Assembly (NCBI GenBank): GCA_963580455.1
Contig: OY756970.1
Span: 21,018,001 to 21,082,000, forward strand
DNA from: Euonymus europaeus
Taxonomy: Eukaryota; Streptophyta; Magnoliopsida; Celastrales; Celastraceae
DNA: 64,000 bases
Direction: 5' to 3'
The position numbers were made by a program, and so were the translations under genes. Below the pieces are notes generated by a model. That model made no database searches. It saw only the letters and a list, made by a program, of their open reading frames with translations, and was not told where the DNA came from. Positions 21,234 through 32,268 of the stretch are shown here, in pieces. Position 1 is the stretch's first letter, and each line of letters starts with the position of its first letter.

Positions 21234-24200
21234 ATGTCTTTAGATGGCTCGCTTGATTCTCCTAGTCTTTTAAACAGAAATAGTCTGATGGATACCCGGA
21301 ATGGTGAACGGGGCCTCATATTTGACAAGTCAAATGAGATGCTAGATCAGCCGTCCAGTCCCTTAAGAATGGAAGCAATGAACAGGTGAGTCTAGTTCGG
21401 CTAACCTGCTTACTTAACCCTGCACCTTAATGTGTTATATATCCTGATTACCTGTTTTACTATGTTTGTTTATGTAAAGTCAGCCTTGCTTTCTCAGTTA
21501 CAGGCTAGTGGTCTCAATCTAAAAGTAAGCCCGTGTTTCCCTTCTCAGGGGTCAATCTATCTGGTAACAAAACTAGGCTATTGATATGTTGTCATCAAAG
21601 ATGCAATGGTGCTGGTGATAGGTGTTAACTTTTTATTATACTGCGGGGGGAATGATCTCTTTCTCAAAGAAGGGGCGGGTTAGAGTCCACCATATAGTTC
21701 ACGGAGTATTAGTACGATCAATAATGAAAGGCTCAGAGCCATGCTAATATTTTTCACTTTTTTTTTTTTATTATCTAACCTATTATTTGCTTTAGTTGAA
21801 TTGTTAGGTGAAGTATCCAGTATATTCTACCCTAGTGACCTTCAAGTTATCCCTTGTGTCTATTTGAGTTTTGAGACAATAAAACTACAGTGTGACACTG
21901 TAACTGAGTTGACTGATTCCTTTTCTTTTTTAATACAGATCATCATTTGCAATGAAGTCCCCAAATGTTGAAATTGATTTGGAAGGTAGTAAGTTGCCAA
22001 AGGATAAAGATAAAGCAACTCGCAGTAACAAAGTAGTAAAATTACACAATCAGGCATTGCTGTCTGGAATTGGGTATTGTATTTCCTCCTGCAGTATGAT
22101 ATTGGTCAATAAGTTCGTGCTTTCCAGCTATGATTTCAATGCTGGGATTTCCTTGATGCTATACCAGGTAATAGGTCCACGTGTGATTTTTTTCCGAAAT
22201 AGGGTTTGATACTTTTTTTTCTTAGCTATAAGTTTATGTATTGAGTGTCATGATCTGATTATTTGGGAATAGTTTTTTTATATATATATTGTATAAGCTA
22301 ATTAAACTTCTATGTATGCAGAATCTTATATCGGTAATGATAGTGTCGATGTTGAGTTTTATGGGTTTTATATCAACAGAACCTCTAACATGGAGATTAA
22401 TAAAGGTCTGGTTGCCCGTGAATGTTTTATTTGTTGGGATGCTCATCACAAGCATGCTAAGGTATGAAGTTCATTTCAGTTTGTATTTGTTTTGGTTCTT
22501 GTTTGTTATGCACTTAATTTCTAACTTCATGAATGGCCAAGCTCAGTGGTGGAAGCTCTTAACCAAATGGGCATGTTAACGCAGTTACCCTCTATCTTTT
22601 GGCTGCTACTGAGTTAGCATGGAGTTAATCAAATAATTCAAAAATAGACATCCGAAGTGCATGAAGCATCAATATTATTTTGGCTCCAAATTTTATTGCA
22701 TGGTTCAGTTTGTTCATCAAGCTTCTTACTTTCTGCAGTTTGAAATACATTAATATAGCCATGGTCACAGTCCTGAAGAATGTTACAAATGTAATAACTG
22801 CACTTGGAGAGATGTATCTATTCAATAAGCACCATGACAACAGAGTCTGGACTGCTCTATTTCTAATGGTAATGTTCTCTATTTCTTACATGTTGCTTGC
22901 ATCTTCTCGCATATCTGACTCTCCCTCTGCAAAAAATGTGAAAGAAGTTCATTAATTGGCAGAAAAGGGGTGCCAGCCGGACAGTAAAGCAGAAGAAAAA
23001 TGTTAAGCTACGTTAAGTTACATTAAGATAGTCTAAAACATTATAAATCCCACTATCTTGATGACCATTTTTCTTCCGTTTCAACTTATTCTCATCTGCC
23101 AAGTTCTTGGCACCTTTGTTTTCCTTCAGTTGTATTATATTTGGCCATCCCTAGGATAAGGTAAAATCATGCAATATATTGTTGTTGAAATAAATTATCT
23201 AATCTTTTTTCTTTTTGTTTCTTTTCACTCACTAATATTTTGGAATATGAGCATCAGATTTTCTTGGCCAGATTTACACTTTTTTCGATATTACTTTTAT
23301 GCATTGTTACACACATCCCGAATCGAAAAGATGAGGACATGAATTGTTATTTATAAGGAGGGTCGGATTTTCACATGATAGGGATGTGCCTTGATTTTGG
23401 AGGCTTGTTGGAATACGGCCGATTCATGAGGACCCCTCTCAAGCCAGTGTTTCATGATAAGAACCCCTCACAAGCCAGTGTTTTGTGGACGGCGGAGAGC
23501 CCAATCCCATACCCCATCGTAACAGTCCAATAGGCCCAGCCCGTATCCATGGGCGCACGCACCCATGGACCGGTTGTAGTGCAACAGGCCTCCAGAATCA
23601 AGGTTCATCCTTATCATGTGAAAATCCATTGGACATGTTAAGGAGTGGCATTGCGCTTCTTTATAAATAACACTTCGCATCTCTATCTTTCCGATGTGGG
23701 ATGTGTATAACATGCACCTATTTTTGTGCTATACAAATATTATAAATTTGACAGTTACCAAGTTTGGTGAAATTTACCATTTGTTTTGTGCAGATCATTT
23801 CGGCTATTTCTGGAGGGATTACTGATCTATCTTTTCATGCTGTTGGCTATGCATGGCAGATTGTAAATTGTTTCCTAACAGCATCATATTCTGTGAGTAC
23901 ATACTTTGAAGATTTTGATTTTTTTTCTTGCACTTTTGCAACTGGTTTAGTCTCTTTTTTTTGGGAGATAATGGATGTTTCTTACCCTTTGTGTGAGATC
24001 AGTCTACCATTGTGTATACAGACGCTTCCACATATACCTATCACATAAACATGTGAACATCCTGTGGGCTGGCCTCTGGGGATGAGAGCTGAACCTGGAA
24101 TTTTGCTGTTATTAATCGTGCTTTTTATCACTTTTCTTATAGTTGCCTGCCTATGGACCAGAAAATTTAAAGATTTCCTTGTAACTGGTATTACACCTTC

Positions 24201-26420
24201 ATATGAACCAAAGCTTTAAGTGTCAGGTTTGTTTTTCCCCTGCTAAACTTAGACTCAAGACACTCATGATCTCCTATCTCAAATGCCAAATAATTTATAC
24301 ATATTTTATTACAGATATTGAGAAAGAGCCTAACCCAGGATCCAGAATTAGCAAGTTGTACTTTCATTTTTCTTATACTTGCTATGCACCAAAGGTGTGT
24401 GTAAACAATGCTTAGGAATGGAATTATCATAAGCAACTGAAAAAATTGAGGTTCTTTTGTGAGCTTCTTGTGAACATAGATAGGCGCCTTCACATTTTCA
24501 ATTACCTTTGGTGCATTTCTCCTTAGTTATTAGGAGACTCTTTAAATTCCTCAGGTCACTAATATGATGCGCACATCTTTATGTTAGTGTATTATATGTT
24601 ATTTATATGTTCTCTATTCCGTATCAATTTTGATCATCACTGATGGATTCGTAATGTACATAATTGGCACCAATGCAGCTGACTCTACGTAAGGTCATGG
24701 ATACAGCGAAACAAGTCACAAAATCTGGGAACTTGAACGAGTTTTCAATGGTGATGTTAAATAACACTCTTTCACTGCCTCTGGGGATTATTCTTATGTT
24801 TTCTTTCAACGAGGTGGAATATCTGTCCAGAACGTGAGCTATTTTTCTCTCCTTCAGTAGCTTAAACTACTTAAATGAAGTTTCGAATGAATTTCATTAC
24901 TCCCAACTTTGTTCTTACATATATTCATGTAATACTCGTACGGAAAAAAAATATCTAAATTTATTTCTTCAGGTCTGATTCTCTAATTGCTTGAAGATCA
25001 TATGTTCTTTGTAATCATTAGCTCCTGCAATATGAGAATGAACCTGATGCTTTCAAATCTTTCTTTTTTTCTTTTCTTTCTTCTCACCCACGGTCGTCAC
25101 TAAATTTTCTACTTTAAGAAACACCCAGTGCAGTAGGCTACTGCAATGGTGACAGGCCCTTCGAAGTACCCTTGCATTGCAAAGAGACTATCCACGGTTT
25201 CTATATCTGATGGTCATCTGATTTGTTCCCTACGTATCTTGACTGCTCAAGTAATAATTTCCATTATCATATCTTGACCATGATTAAAATCTGAATGTAT
25301 GTTATTTGGCAACATGAGAAACTTCTGTTATTGTCATTTCCGGTTCTTAATTATTTTCGATCATGTGATTATTACAATCAATCTCATGGATCTTAAACTA
25401 ATTTGGCAGACCGTTGTTGAGGTTGCCCACCTTCTGGTTAGTGATGACATTGAGTGGATTTCTGGGCCTGGCAATTAGCTTCACTTCTATGTGGTTTCTT
25501 CATCAAACAGGTGCCACAACGTACAGGTTAGTTGAGAAATGTTCTGAAGCGCAATTATTTTCCACTGCGCTGTTGATTTTCTCCTCGTCAAGAGTCCTTT
25601 TGATGAATAAATATCAATTTTCCCAGCCAAGTTAAAAATTATCTGCTGAATTGCAATCAACGAGGTATTGGAAACACATTGTATAAGTGAAATTATTGTG
25701 AAATGCTAATGAATGGAGACTGGCTCAGTTTCCAATGTTATCCTTTGCTAGCTCAGTTGCTTAGAAGTGAAGTCTCTCATGTTAGACTTATGTGGGTGTA
25801 GGGTTTAAAAGAAGTACATTTCAGCTGATTTACTCTGTCACCCATACTCTCAAGACACTCTTAGTTTTTTCGCTTTAGGAGAGCTTATACTCTATAAGAC
25901 ATACTCTGATCCAAACGAAATATTAATGTAATGTATGAGACCAAGAATTCGGTAATTTTGTTCAAATTATGTTTGCATGGAAGTTTTCATCATTTTTTGT
26001 TACATCGAATGTTGAGTCCTTGGGTAGATAGGACTCAATTGCTTCTTCAACTCGTTTTTTCCAGCTGCACAGCTTTTTTGCTGTATCTCACCAATGATAT
26101 GAAATCTGCAGCCTTGTTGGGTCATTGAATAAGATCCCTTTATCTGTTGCTGGCATCCTTCTTTTCCATGTTCCTACGAGCTTGGAGAATGCTACAAGCA
26201 TCTGCTTTGGTAAGTTCTCAGTTCTAACCCATGTGAAATGTGTACATGCCTTTAGCATCTGAGACACTAGTTTTTCCCCCGTAAGCCTTCTGATACACGA
26301 CTCACGAGTTTGAATTGTTGTTGGTGGCATTGCCATAATAAATTTTATTTTGCAGGACTTCTAGCTGGAATATTCTTTGCTAGAGCCAAAATGCGGGAAA
26401 GATCTCAGCCCGAAAGGTAG
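21234..26420 (+). CDS. GONST1: Golgi GDP-mannose transporter (GONST1-like nucleotide-sugar transporter)
   Basis: Multi-pass antiporter importing GDP-mannose into the Golgi lumen; Arabidopsis GONST1 supplies mannosylation of inositol-phosphoceramide glycolipids. Nine coding exons: 21234-21385, 21939-22167, 22322-22461, 22739-22868, 23794-23892, 24679-24833, 25410-25526, 26112-26209, 26356-26420, totalling 1185 nt (394 aa) with all phases matching. The hydrophilic N-terminus (about 95 aa) is longer than in the Arabidopsis form I recall. The membrane core follows: SGIGYCISSCSMILVNKFVL, INIAMVTVLKNVTNVITALG, ISAISGGITDLSFHAVGYAW, and GLAISFTSMWFLHQTGATTY followed by LVGSLNKIPLS. The FFARAKMRER segment near the C-terminus corresponds to the GALAK-type nucleotide-binding motif region (here GIFFARAK). 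Large introns host a foldback element (23305-23712) and a MITE (25829-25919). Confidence 0.95.
23305..23712. mobile_element. 408-bp foldback (inverted-repeat) element in a GONST1 intron
   Basis: Left end TGTTACACACATCCC, right end its near-inverse GGGATGTGTATAACA. Inverted similarity continues inward (TTATTTATAAGGAG versus CTTCTTTATAAATAA; TTTTCACATGATAGGGATG versus CATCCTTATCATGTGAAAA), so the whole unit can fold into one long imperfect hairpin. Flanks TGCAT (23300-23304) and TGCAC (23713-23717) may be a decayed 5-bp target duplication. No coding capacity; family unassigned. Confidence 0.8.
25829..25919. mobile_element. Small inverted-repeat element (MITE-like), copy 2
   Basis: Shares the CCCATACTCTCA, GAGAGCTTATACTCTAT and ATACTCTGATCCAAACG blocks with the element at 8255-8370, same order and orientation, but the left terminal repeat is lost. 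Located in the intron between GONST1 exons 7 and 8. Confidence 0.65.
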
Positions 26421-27118
26421 TTTTTACACTATGAATTTGTTGTATACTTCTCGCACGCACTAAAATATCGGTGTGCGGGGGCGAGGGAACGCAGCAGTGT
26501 GAGGACGATAAGGTCAATCGAACTTTGTAGCTATTGAGACGTGACAAAAAGCCAGGGCAGTCTTTATGAAAAGTTGTCATTTAAAACGTTTCTTTTGTTG
26601 TTTGAGCATCTCCCTCCACCTGCATGTATGTATCCAAAGTACCTTATCTACCTCATTTTTTGTACAAAATGGTAAAATGTTAGTAGAGATTCATAGAATG
26701 TTTCATTATCTTATTTTGTATACTTTGTAATGAAAATCCAGGTTATCTACCATTTTAAATTAGGTTTTCTTAGTATTTTCCAGATGAACAAATTATTGTC
26801 TATCCAAACAAATGATATGTATGATTGTCTTGCTGTCTGCATGAGAAATTTTGTACATAAATTGGGGTGTGATTATCTAGAGCTGATCAAAAGCGATCTT
26901 GAGCCTCTGGAAGTTTTTATTTTATTTTATTATTATCTCATGGACTCGGGCTACAACGGCCCCACTGGAATTATTGGGCCAGAATCTTTGTCCAAGTGTG
27001 GCCCAATTGTAAATATGCAGGTGACATATCACATATGGTTTAATATTGGTAGACTATTTGGCCTCCCTACTGTGTAGAGAATTATAAGTCTTAGTATTCA
27101 AATATTCTTTACTATCAA

Positions 27119-27208
27119 TTTGAGTAAAATTTATTATCATCATTATGATGATAATTGTAAAAATTTGAGTAAAATTTATTATCATCATTATGATGATAAT
27201 TGTAAAAG
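27119..27208. repeat. Tandem duplication, 2 x 45 bp, each copy self-complementary
   Basis: Units at 27119-27163 and 27164-27208 differ only at the last bases. Each includes TTATTATCATCAT followed by its inverse ATGATGATAAT, so each could form a hairpin. Confidence 0.9.
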
Positions 27209-28011
27209 AAAGAGAGTTGTCCCTTGCTGTGTAGCCCAATGAACCTCTTTGTTTCTGTTAAGTATTATTCATCCTTTGTATAAAAAAATACATTGAGCCA
27301 CGTAGATGGGCCGCGCTTAAAGCCTAGAGAGGTAAGCTCAAGCCTGGCATGGAAAAGATTTGACCTAAACTTTTACCCAAGTTTGGCCCACAGACATGCT
27401 ATTTCTCGAGCCCGCTTTTTTTTCCAACTGGGGGCAATGTCACGCTAAAACACTAATCGTTGCATTAATTAAAAAGGTCAAACTACCCAAGGCTAAGGGG
27501 AAAATCATTTTCAAGCAACTAAGGAGGTTGAATTGAGTTGAGAGAGATTCATAAAAATGAATTATTACTTTATATTTATAAATATTGGGAAGAATTATGA
27601 GATATCTCCCATCAACGTATTCGCACCAAGCAAGGATTTCAACCCCTCCCAACACCTCTACCAAGCAGGACATTAATCAACCTCAATTTCCTGCACCAAC
27701 AGATAAACTATAATTGAATTGAAACGTTAACATTAACATGTCACATCTAAATCTAGCTTACACTCGTTGAGTTCAAATTGACTAGTTCTGGTCCACCATC
27801 GATTGACATTCACAGGAGCGAGCGATTAGCACTTTCGGTTTGCGCTTTGAAAATCCTGAACCATTGTCCGTAACTTTCATATTCTAAATTTCCTTTCCAA
27901 GTAAACGTCACCATTCCTCTAACAGCAAAGATCTAAAATTCTACTAGTATGGACCCAAAAAATTCCAGTATTGTATATCTCATATACCATGAATGTAACG
28001 TGATCAAGGCA

Positions 28012-28013
<2 letters not shown>

Positions 28014-28072
<59 letters not shown>
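28014..28072. repeat. Compound microsatellite (TG)n(AG)n
   Basis: Uninterrupted TG dinucleotides pass directly into AG dinucleotides. Open frames across it are artefacts of the repeat. Confidence 0.97.
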
Positions 28073-28073
<1 letters not shown>

Positions 28074-28796
28074 GGGGCCCAAAAGAAAAAGAAACAGCTG
28101 CTATTGATCACGGCTACTCAAAATATACACGTAGGATTTGCACACAATGTCAATTTCCAAAAACCCCTATTGCACACTGGCTACCTCTATCCCACATTTC
28201 TTCAGTAAATCAATGCCCTGAAAATAAAAAATGAAAAAATGGATACCATGTACTCAAACCCACCACCTCGACAACCTGCATCATGACGCGAACATGTAAG
28301 GAAAACGATGGTCATTCAAGCAATTAAACAGCTTCAAATGCTCAAAACTCAACGACACTGAGATGATTACAAAAAAATATACAAAAGCCAAAAACTCCTA
28401 GCACAAGTTGATGCTACAGAAGGAGACAAGTACAATGTCAAAAATTAACAAGATCAGATGCCTATGCGCCCACCTTGTCATCTTCGCATATAGTTTCTAT
28501 TATGTATTTCATTGATCAGTGAGAGGGGTTTCTACCAATGAAATATTAATTGTCACATCCCGATTCAAAGTGCTACAGAATTAGGTTTGCTTCGACATGG
28601 CTCTAATGCCAATTACAAATGTATACAGGACTAAATATGCAATTTCCAAATGCTATATATCAGCATCGATATAGAAAAATTAAGTCATATTTGTTCCATA
28701 GAAGGCCCAAACAAATCCCCATTGAAGATATTGACTTTATTTGCAGTGCCAAAACTTCGTGAAGAAAATTCTTTTTCTTCATATTCAGACTTTATT

Positions 28797-28985
28797 ATAC
28801 CGGCGAACATTGATTGAGTGGTAAAGTTACAGAAGTGCAACCTAAATGTCACAGATTCAATTTATGAAAAGAGTCTCTCCACATATTATATGAGGAAAGT
28901 GTATCTTTGTACCCGACCCTACCCACTGCAGGAGTCTTGTGCACTACCCACTGCAGGAGTCTTGTGCACGGGAGTTGTTTACCTT
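28797..28985 (+). mobile_element. SINE-like fragment with duplicated tail
   Basis: Contains a plausible pol III A-box (GATTGAGTGGTA) and a degraded B-box (CAGATTCAATTT), then the tail GGAGTCTTGTGCAC typical of plant Au-type SINEs. A 25-bp unit of that tail, from ACCCACTGCAGGAG onward, is repeated at 28921 and 28946. A related tail is at 35790-35912. No intact target duplication found. Confidence 0.55.
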
Positions 28986-29146
28986 TAGATTTTATTATGC
29001 ATTCTTGACATTGGTTTCACTCAACACATCACTATAATTAGTCAAACTTACTCAATTGAAGAGGGCAATAGTTGCCTTTTAAGGCATAGACACTTATGTA
29101 TTTCGTTAAAAGTTACCACGGATAATAAAGCTTAAAAGGAAGGAGG

Positions 29147-32100
29147 TTAAAAATTGCAAAGGCTATGTAACACACCGGGACTTTTCTGTCTTTCTGATGT
29201 TGGCAGGGCAGGCAATGACATCTCTGCAAGATTAGACAGGCATTTGTTAAGAAATAAATCTAAAACAGGCAGAATAAATACTCTCAACTTCGCAAATTAT
29301 TTTAATTTTAGAATAATAAGGTAATGGAAAATGAGGCCAAATTTTTTGTTTTCAATCAGTTACCAGGAGCGCAAAGAGACAATGATGACATTGAGGATGA
29401 CAACGGCCATGGAGCTGCAATGTTGTCAGTCAAGTCACATGTAAAGCTGAAACCTGTTGAATTGTCAAGTACCACATCTGAAGGCAAGCTCCGAAGTAGG
29501 CACCCTAAATTGGAGAGAAAAAATGCATAAGATTACTTACTAACAGATACTAACCAGCTGCATCTCTTTTTCTCTAAGTTTAAAAGAAGACCCAATGACA
29601 TCCCTATTTCCAATATACCCGGACAATAAAACAAACTTAAATACTGTTCAGACTGCATTGAAACTTATCAAAAAGCAGCCAGATAGTGATCCACCATGTA
29701 AACCCCCAACGATTCTAAGTTATAGTGTTATACAATCCATCCTGGGAAAGTTTTGGGTAGAGAATTGAAAAATATTTTTATGAGGCACCACAAAGAACAT
29801 ATTCTACAATCCATGTTCCTTACTTAGCGACAGCTATTGTTAAGCATATTCTCTTAACAATAATCTCGGTATGTGTAGTTTCAACAAGAAAAAGGAGAAA
29901 AGAGAGAAGCTCAAAACAAAAGCGAACCTTGTTGTCCAAAAGCTGCTCCAGCATCCAACACAAATCCATACAAAAGAAAGACAATATGATATAAGAGAAA
30001 GAAAAAAAGAGAAGATAAAAACAAAAACAAGAATTGGGAAGGTTTTAATAGGAATTTTTACCTTGAATACTAAAATCTTTCAAGTCAACATCGCAGAGCT
30101 CATATATATTTGTCATCACCCCACCCTTCCGCAGCATGGACCCAAATAATGTTGCACAGATTATGGCTTGCTTATTCGTGATTAGCATTTGTGTCTGTAT
30201 CCCCGCAATATAAGCATTTAATGAGCTACAACAGGAAGGACTAGGTGCAGCAACATTTCGGCATGCGTTAATTACTTCCAAAGGCTGCGTAAAATTTAAA
30301 GGGCAAACTGCATTCATAGGTTTAAGTTTTTTGTCATTAGATGTAAAATGACCAAAACAGACCATAATCCAATTTTCCCTATATGAAGAAATAACACATC
30401 AACAAATGTTCAAATGAGTAAAGAACAACACATTGTCATATTCACGGCAACAGGGAGAACATCATTCAAATCTTACTCCCACAACGCTTGACAGTCACGC
30501 GCTCTCCTGCTTATTTAAGGCCAAAGCGGAGACACATACCATCAATTAAACATTTTCCATTTCAATGCTATTGTAATCCTACTTTGGGTAGTTAGTATCT
30601 CTTAAAAAAAAAATCTATGACAGAACCAGCAATAATTGTGTTCACAACAACTTCAAAAAATTAAACAGGGTCGAAGGACTATATAGAGATTCTTTATTGT
30701 TCACACCCATTTCACTTGGCTTTGTTCTTATGTTATAATGACCACATCGAACACATTCGCCAACTCCACTAGGCTTCGAGATTTTTTCACCAAAAACGCC
30801 ATAAAGTTAAGTCATAGTATTGCAACATTCAACTGATACCTGATGCATGACTGCACTCTCATGTAAGTGGTTGGACTAACATGAGTCCCTCTTCCAGTTA
30901 CATTTTCAAAGCCAAGGGATCTAGGAAATTCTCAAGTTATCTTATTGACTTATTGTTTAACAGAATTTTTCGTACGATTTCGAACTATAAATCCAACAAA
31001 AATAAAAGGAAAACAGAATAACCATGCAGGATAATCAAGCACTGTACCCTTATTCACTTTGCAGGCGGATAATATCCGGAATGCAGCATCTGCAGCATCA
31101 ACTGAGAGTTTCTTAGAAAGGTATGAATACACAATGCCTTTACAATCATTAATAGCGCCCACATGATTAGGTTCCCCAACCAAATTTTTATTCTCATCGA
31201 TGGTCATAGCTGTTCCTGACAGCTGAAGTGCAGCTTCCATAATAGCAGGCTGACAAATTGGTCTACAACACTCTTTAAGAGCATCAACAGAGCTGCAGGC
31301 CTCCAGAAGTTTGCTTGTATTTACTATTTTCTCGAAGGTTGTAACATCCTTCACTGGGCAAGCACCACCAGTAAGATTTGATGATTTTACAGAGCAAATG
31401 GCAGGGATTGTCTTATTGGCCCCTCTGCTGGCTAATATGCTGATGATATCTGAAAAACAATCATCAGCAACTGCGCTTTGCAAAACCAACTTATCAGACT
31501 TGATGCTCTGGTAGCCCAGGAAAATGTGAAGTAAGCTACCAAGCTGTGGACAGCATATAACATTTCCTACTATTAATGCCAACGGCTCAGAACAATCAGA
31601 TGCTGTTTTACCCATTATACCAGACATAGCAGAGAAATTTATAGGGCATTTCCCAGTCAAGTTTGGTTCGTATGTGGGAGGAAAAGTTGGGTACATCGGT
31701 GGCAAAGATTCACCAGGATACGGAAGATGCGGAAATACTGCAGGTGATATTTCAATAGGCTCAAAAAGTCCAGTACTAGGTTGATTAGATAGCTCAGGTG
31801 TGGAAGACATATGACTAGAATCAAGCAAGTTATGTAAGGTCACTACATCTTGAAAATTAGATAACCAGACAATTAATAAAAGGAATTGTTGGCACAGAGA
31901 ACCTGCAAACCAGATATAAGCAAGCCATCAATATAACAACATGGTAAAATGTCAGTATTATTGACAGGCTTAACCAAAAACAACCATCACAGGCCAAAAG
32001 TTTGAGAATATTCATGGGAAGAAGTACTAACTAATTAACTATGGATATAAAAGTACAAAATAGAGCAATATAACAGATCAACCTCAAAATCCAAAAGGGC

Positions 32101-32268
32101 AACCCAGCCACCCATATTAAACAAGGGATTTAATGTGCAGCCAGATTAACACCTTTGAAACAATAGCTTCTTTATAGTAAAAGATAGCCACTTCTAAACA
32201 GCCAGCAACAATTAATATATTTTCAACAGCATACCTTTAATGCGAGTAACAGTCCAGAAACAGTCCAT
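29147..32268 (-). CDS. Secreted Cys-rich protein, At1g61900-like (annotated in Arabidopsis as GPI-anchored)
   Basis: Six exons: 32268-32235, 31902-31048, 30307-30062, 29945-29928 (microexon), 29504-29364, 29223-29147, totalling 1371 nt (456 aa); every junction keeps phase 1. Function is unknown in the family. The N-terminus MDCFWTVTRI plus a hydrophobic run (QQFLLLIVWLSNF) is a plausible signal peptide; a Pro-rich stalk (FPHLPYPGESLPPMYPTFPP) follows. The Cys-rich domain has CPINFSAMSGIMGKTASDC, VGNVICCPQ, DDCFSDI, ALKECCRPICQPAIMEAA and NDCKGIVYSYLSKKL; a second part has VCPLNF, PSPSCCSSLNAYIAGIQ and TNIYELCDVDLKDFS. The C-terminus (SERQKSPGVLHSLCNF) lacks the hydrophobic GPI-attachment tail expected, so an alternative last exon or loss of the anchor is possible. 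Confidence 0.88.
29928..29945 (-). other. Microexon with tandem (GAG-CAG) acceptor
   Basis: Flanking exons both need phase 1. The only sequence between them giving the family spacing before GCLL is an 18-nt exon (AG at 29947-29946) or a 15-nt form using the adjacent CAG (29945-29943). The donor is AAG|GTTCGC at 29928/29927. Both forms keep frame and differ by one alanine. Confidence 0.7.

Larger units (their letters stand above)
26421..29146. other. Spacer between GONST1 and the At1g61900-like gene
   Basis: Starts with the GONST1 3' UTR and ends with the 3' UTR of the converging gene. It holds a 45-bp tandem duplication (27119-27208), a TG/GA microsatellite (28014-28072) and a SINE-like tail (28797-28985). 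The stretch 27530-27690 shares short blocks (CCCAACACCTCT, CCAAGCAGG) with the putative MITE at 36995-37255. No gene recognised. Confidence 0.5.

Noticed and set aside
23485..23713. Open frames on both strands within the GONST1 intron
   Set aside because: They lie in the GC-rich loop of the foldback element.
28017..28208. Cys-Val then Arg-Glu repeat frame
   Set aside because: Translation of the TG/AG microsatellite.
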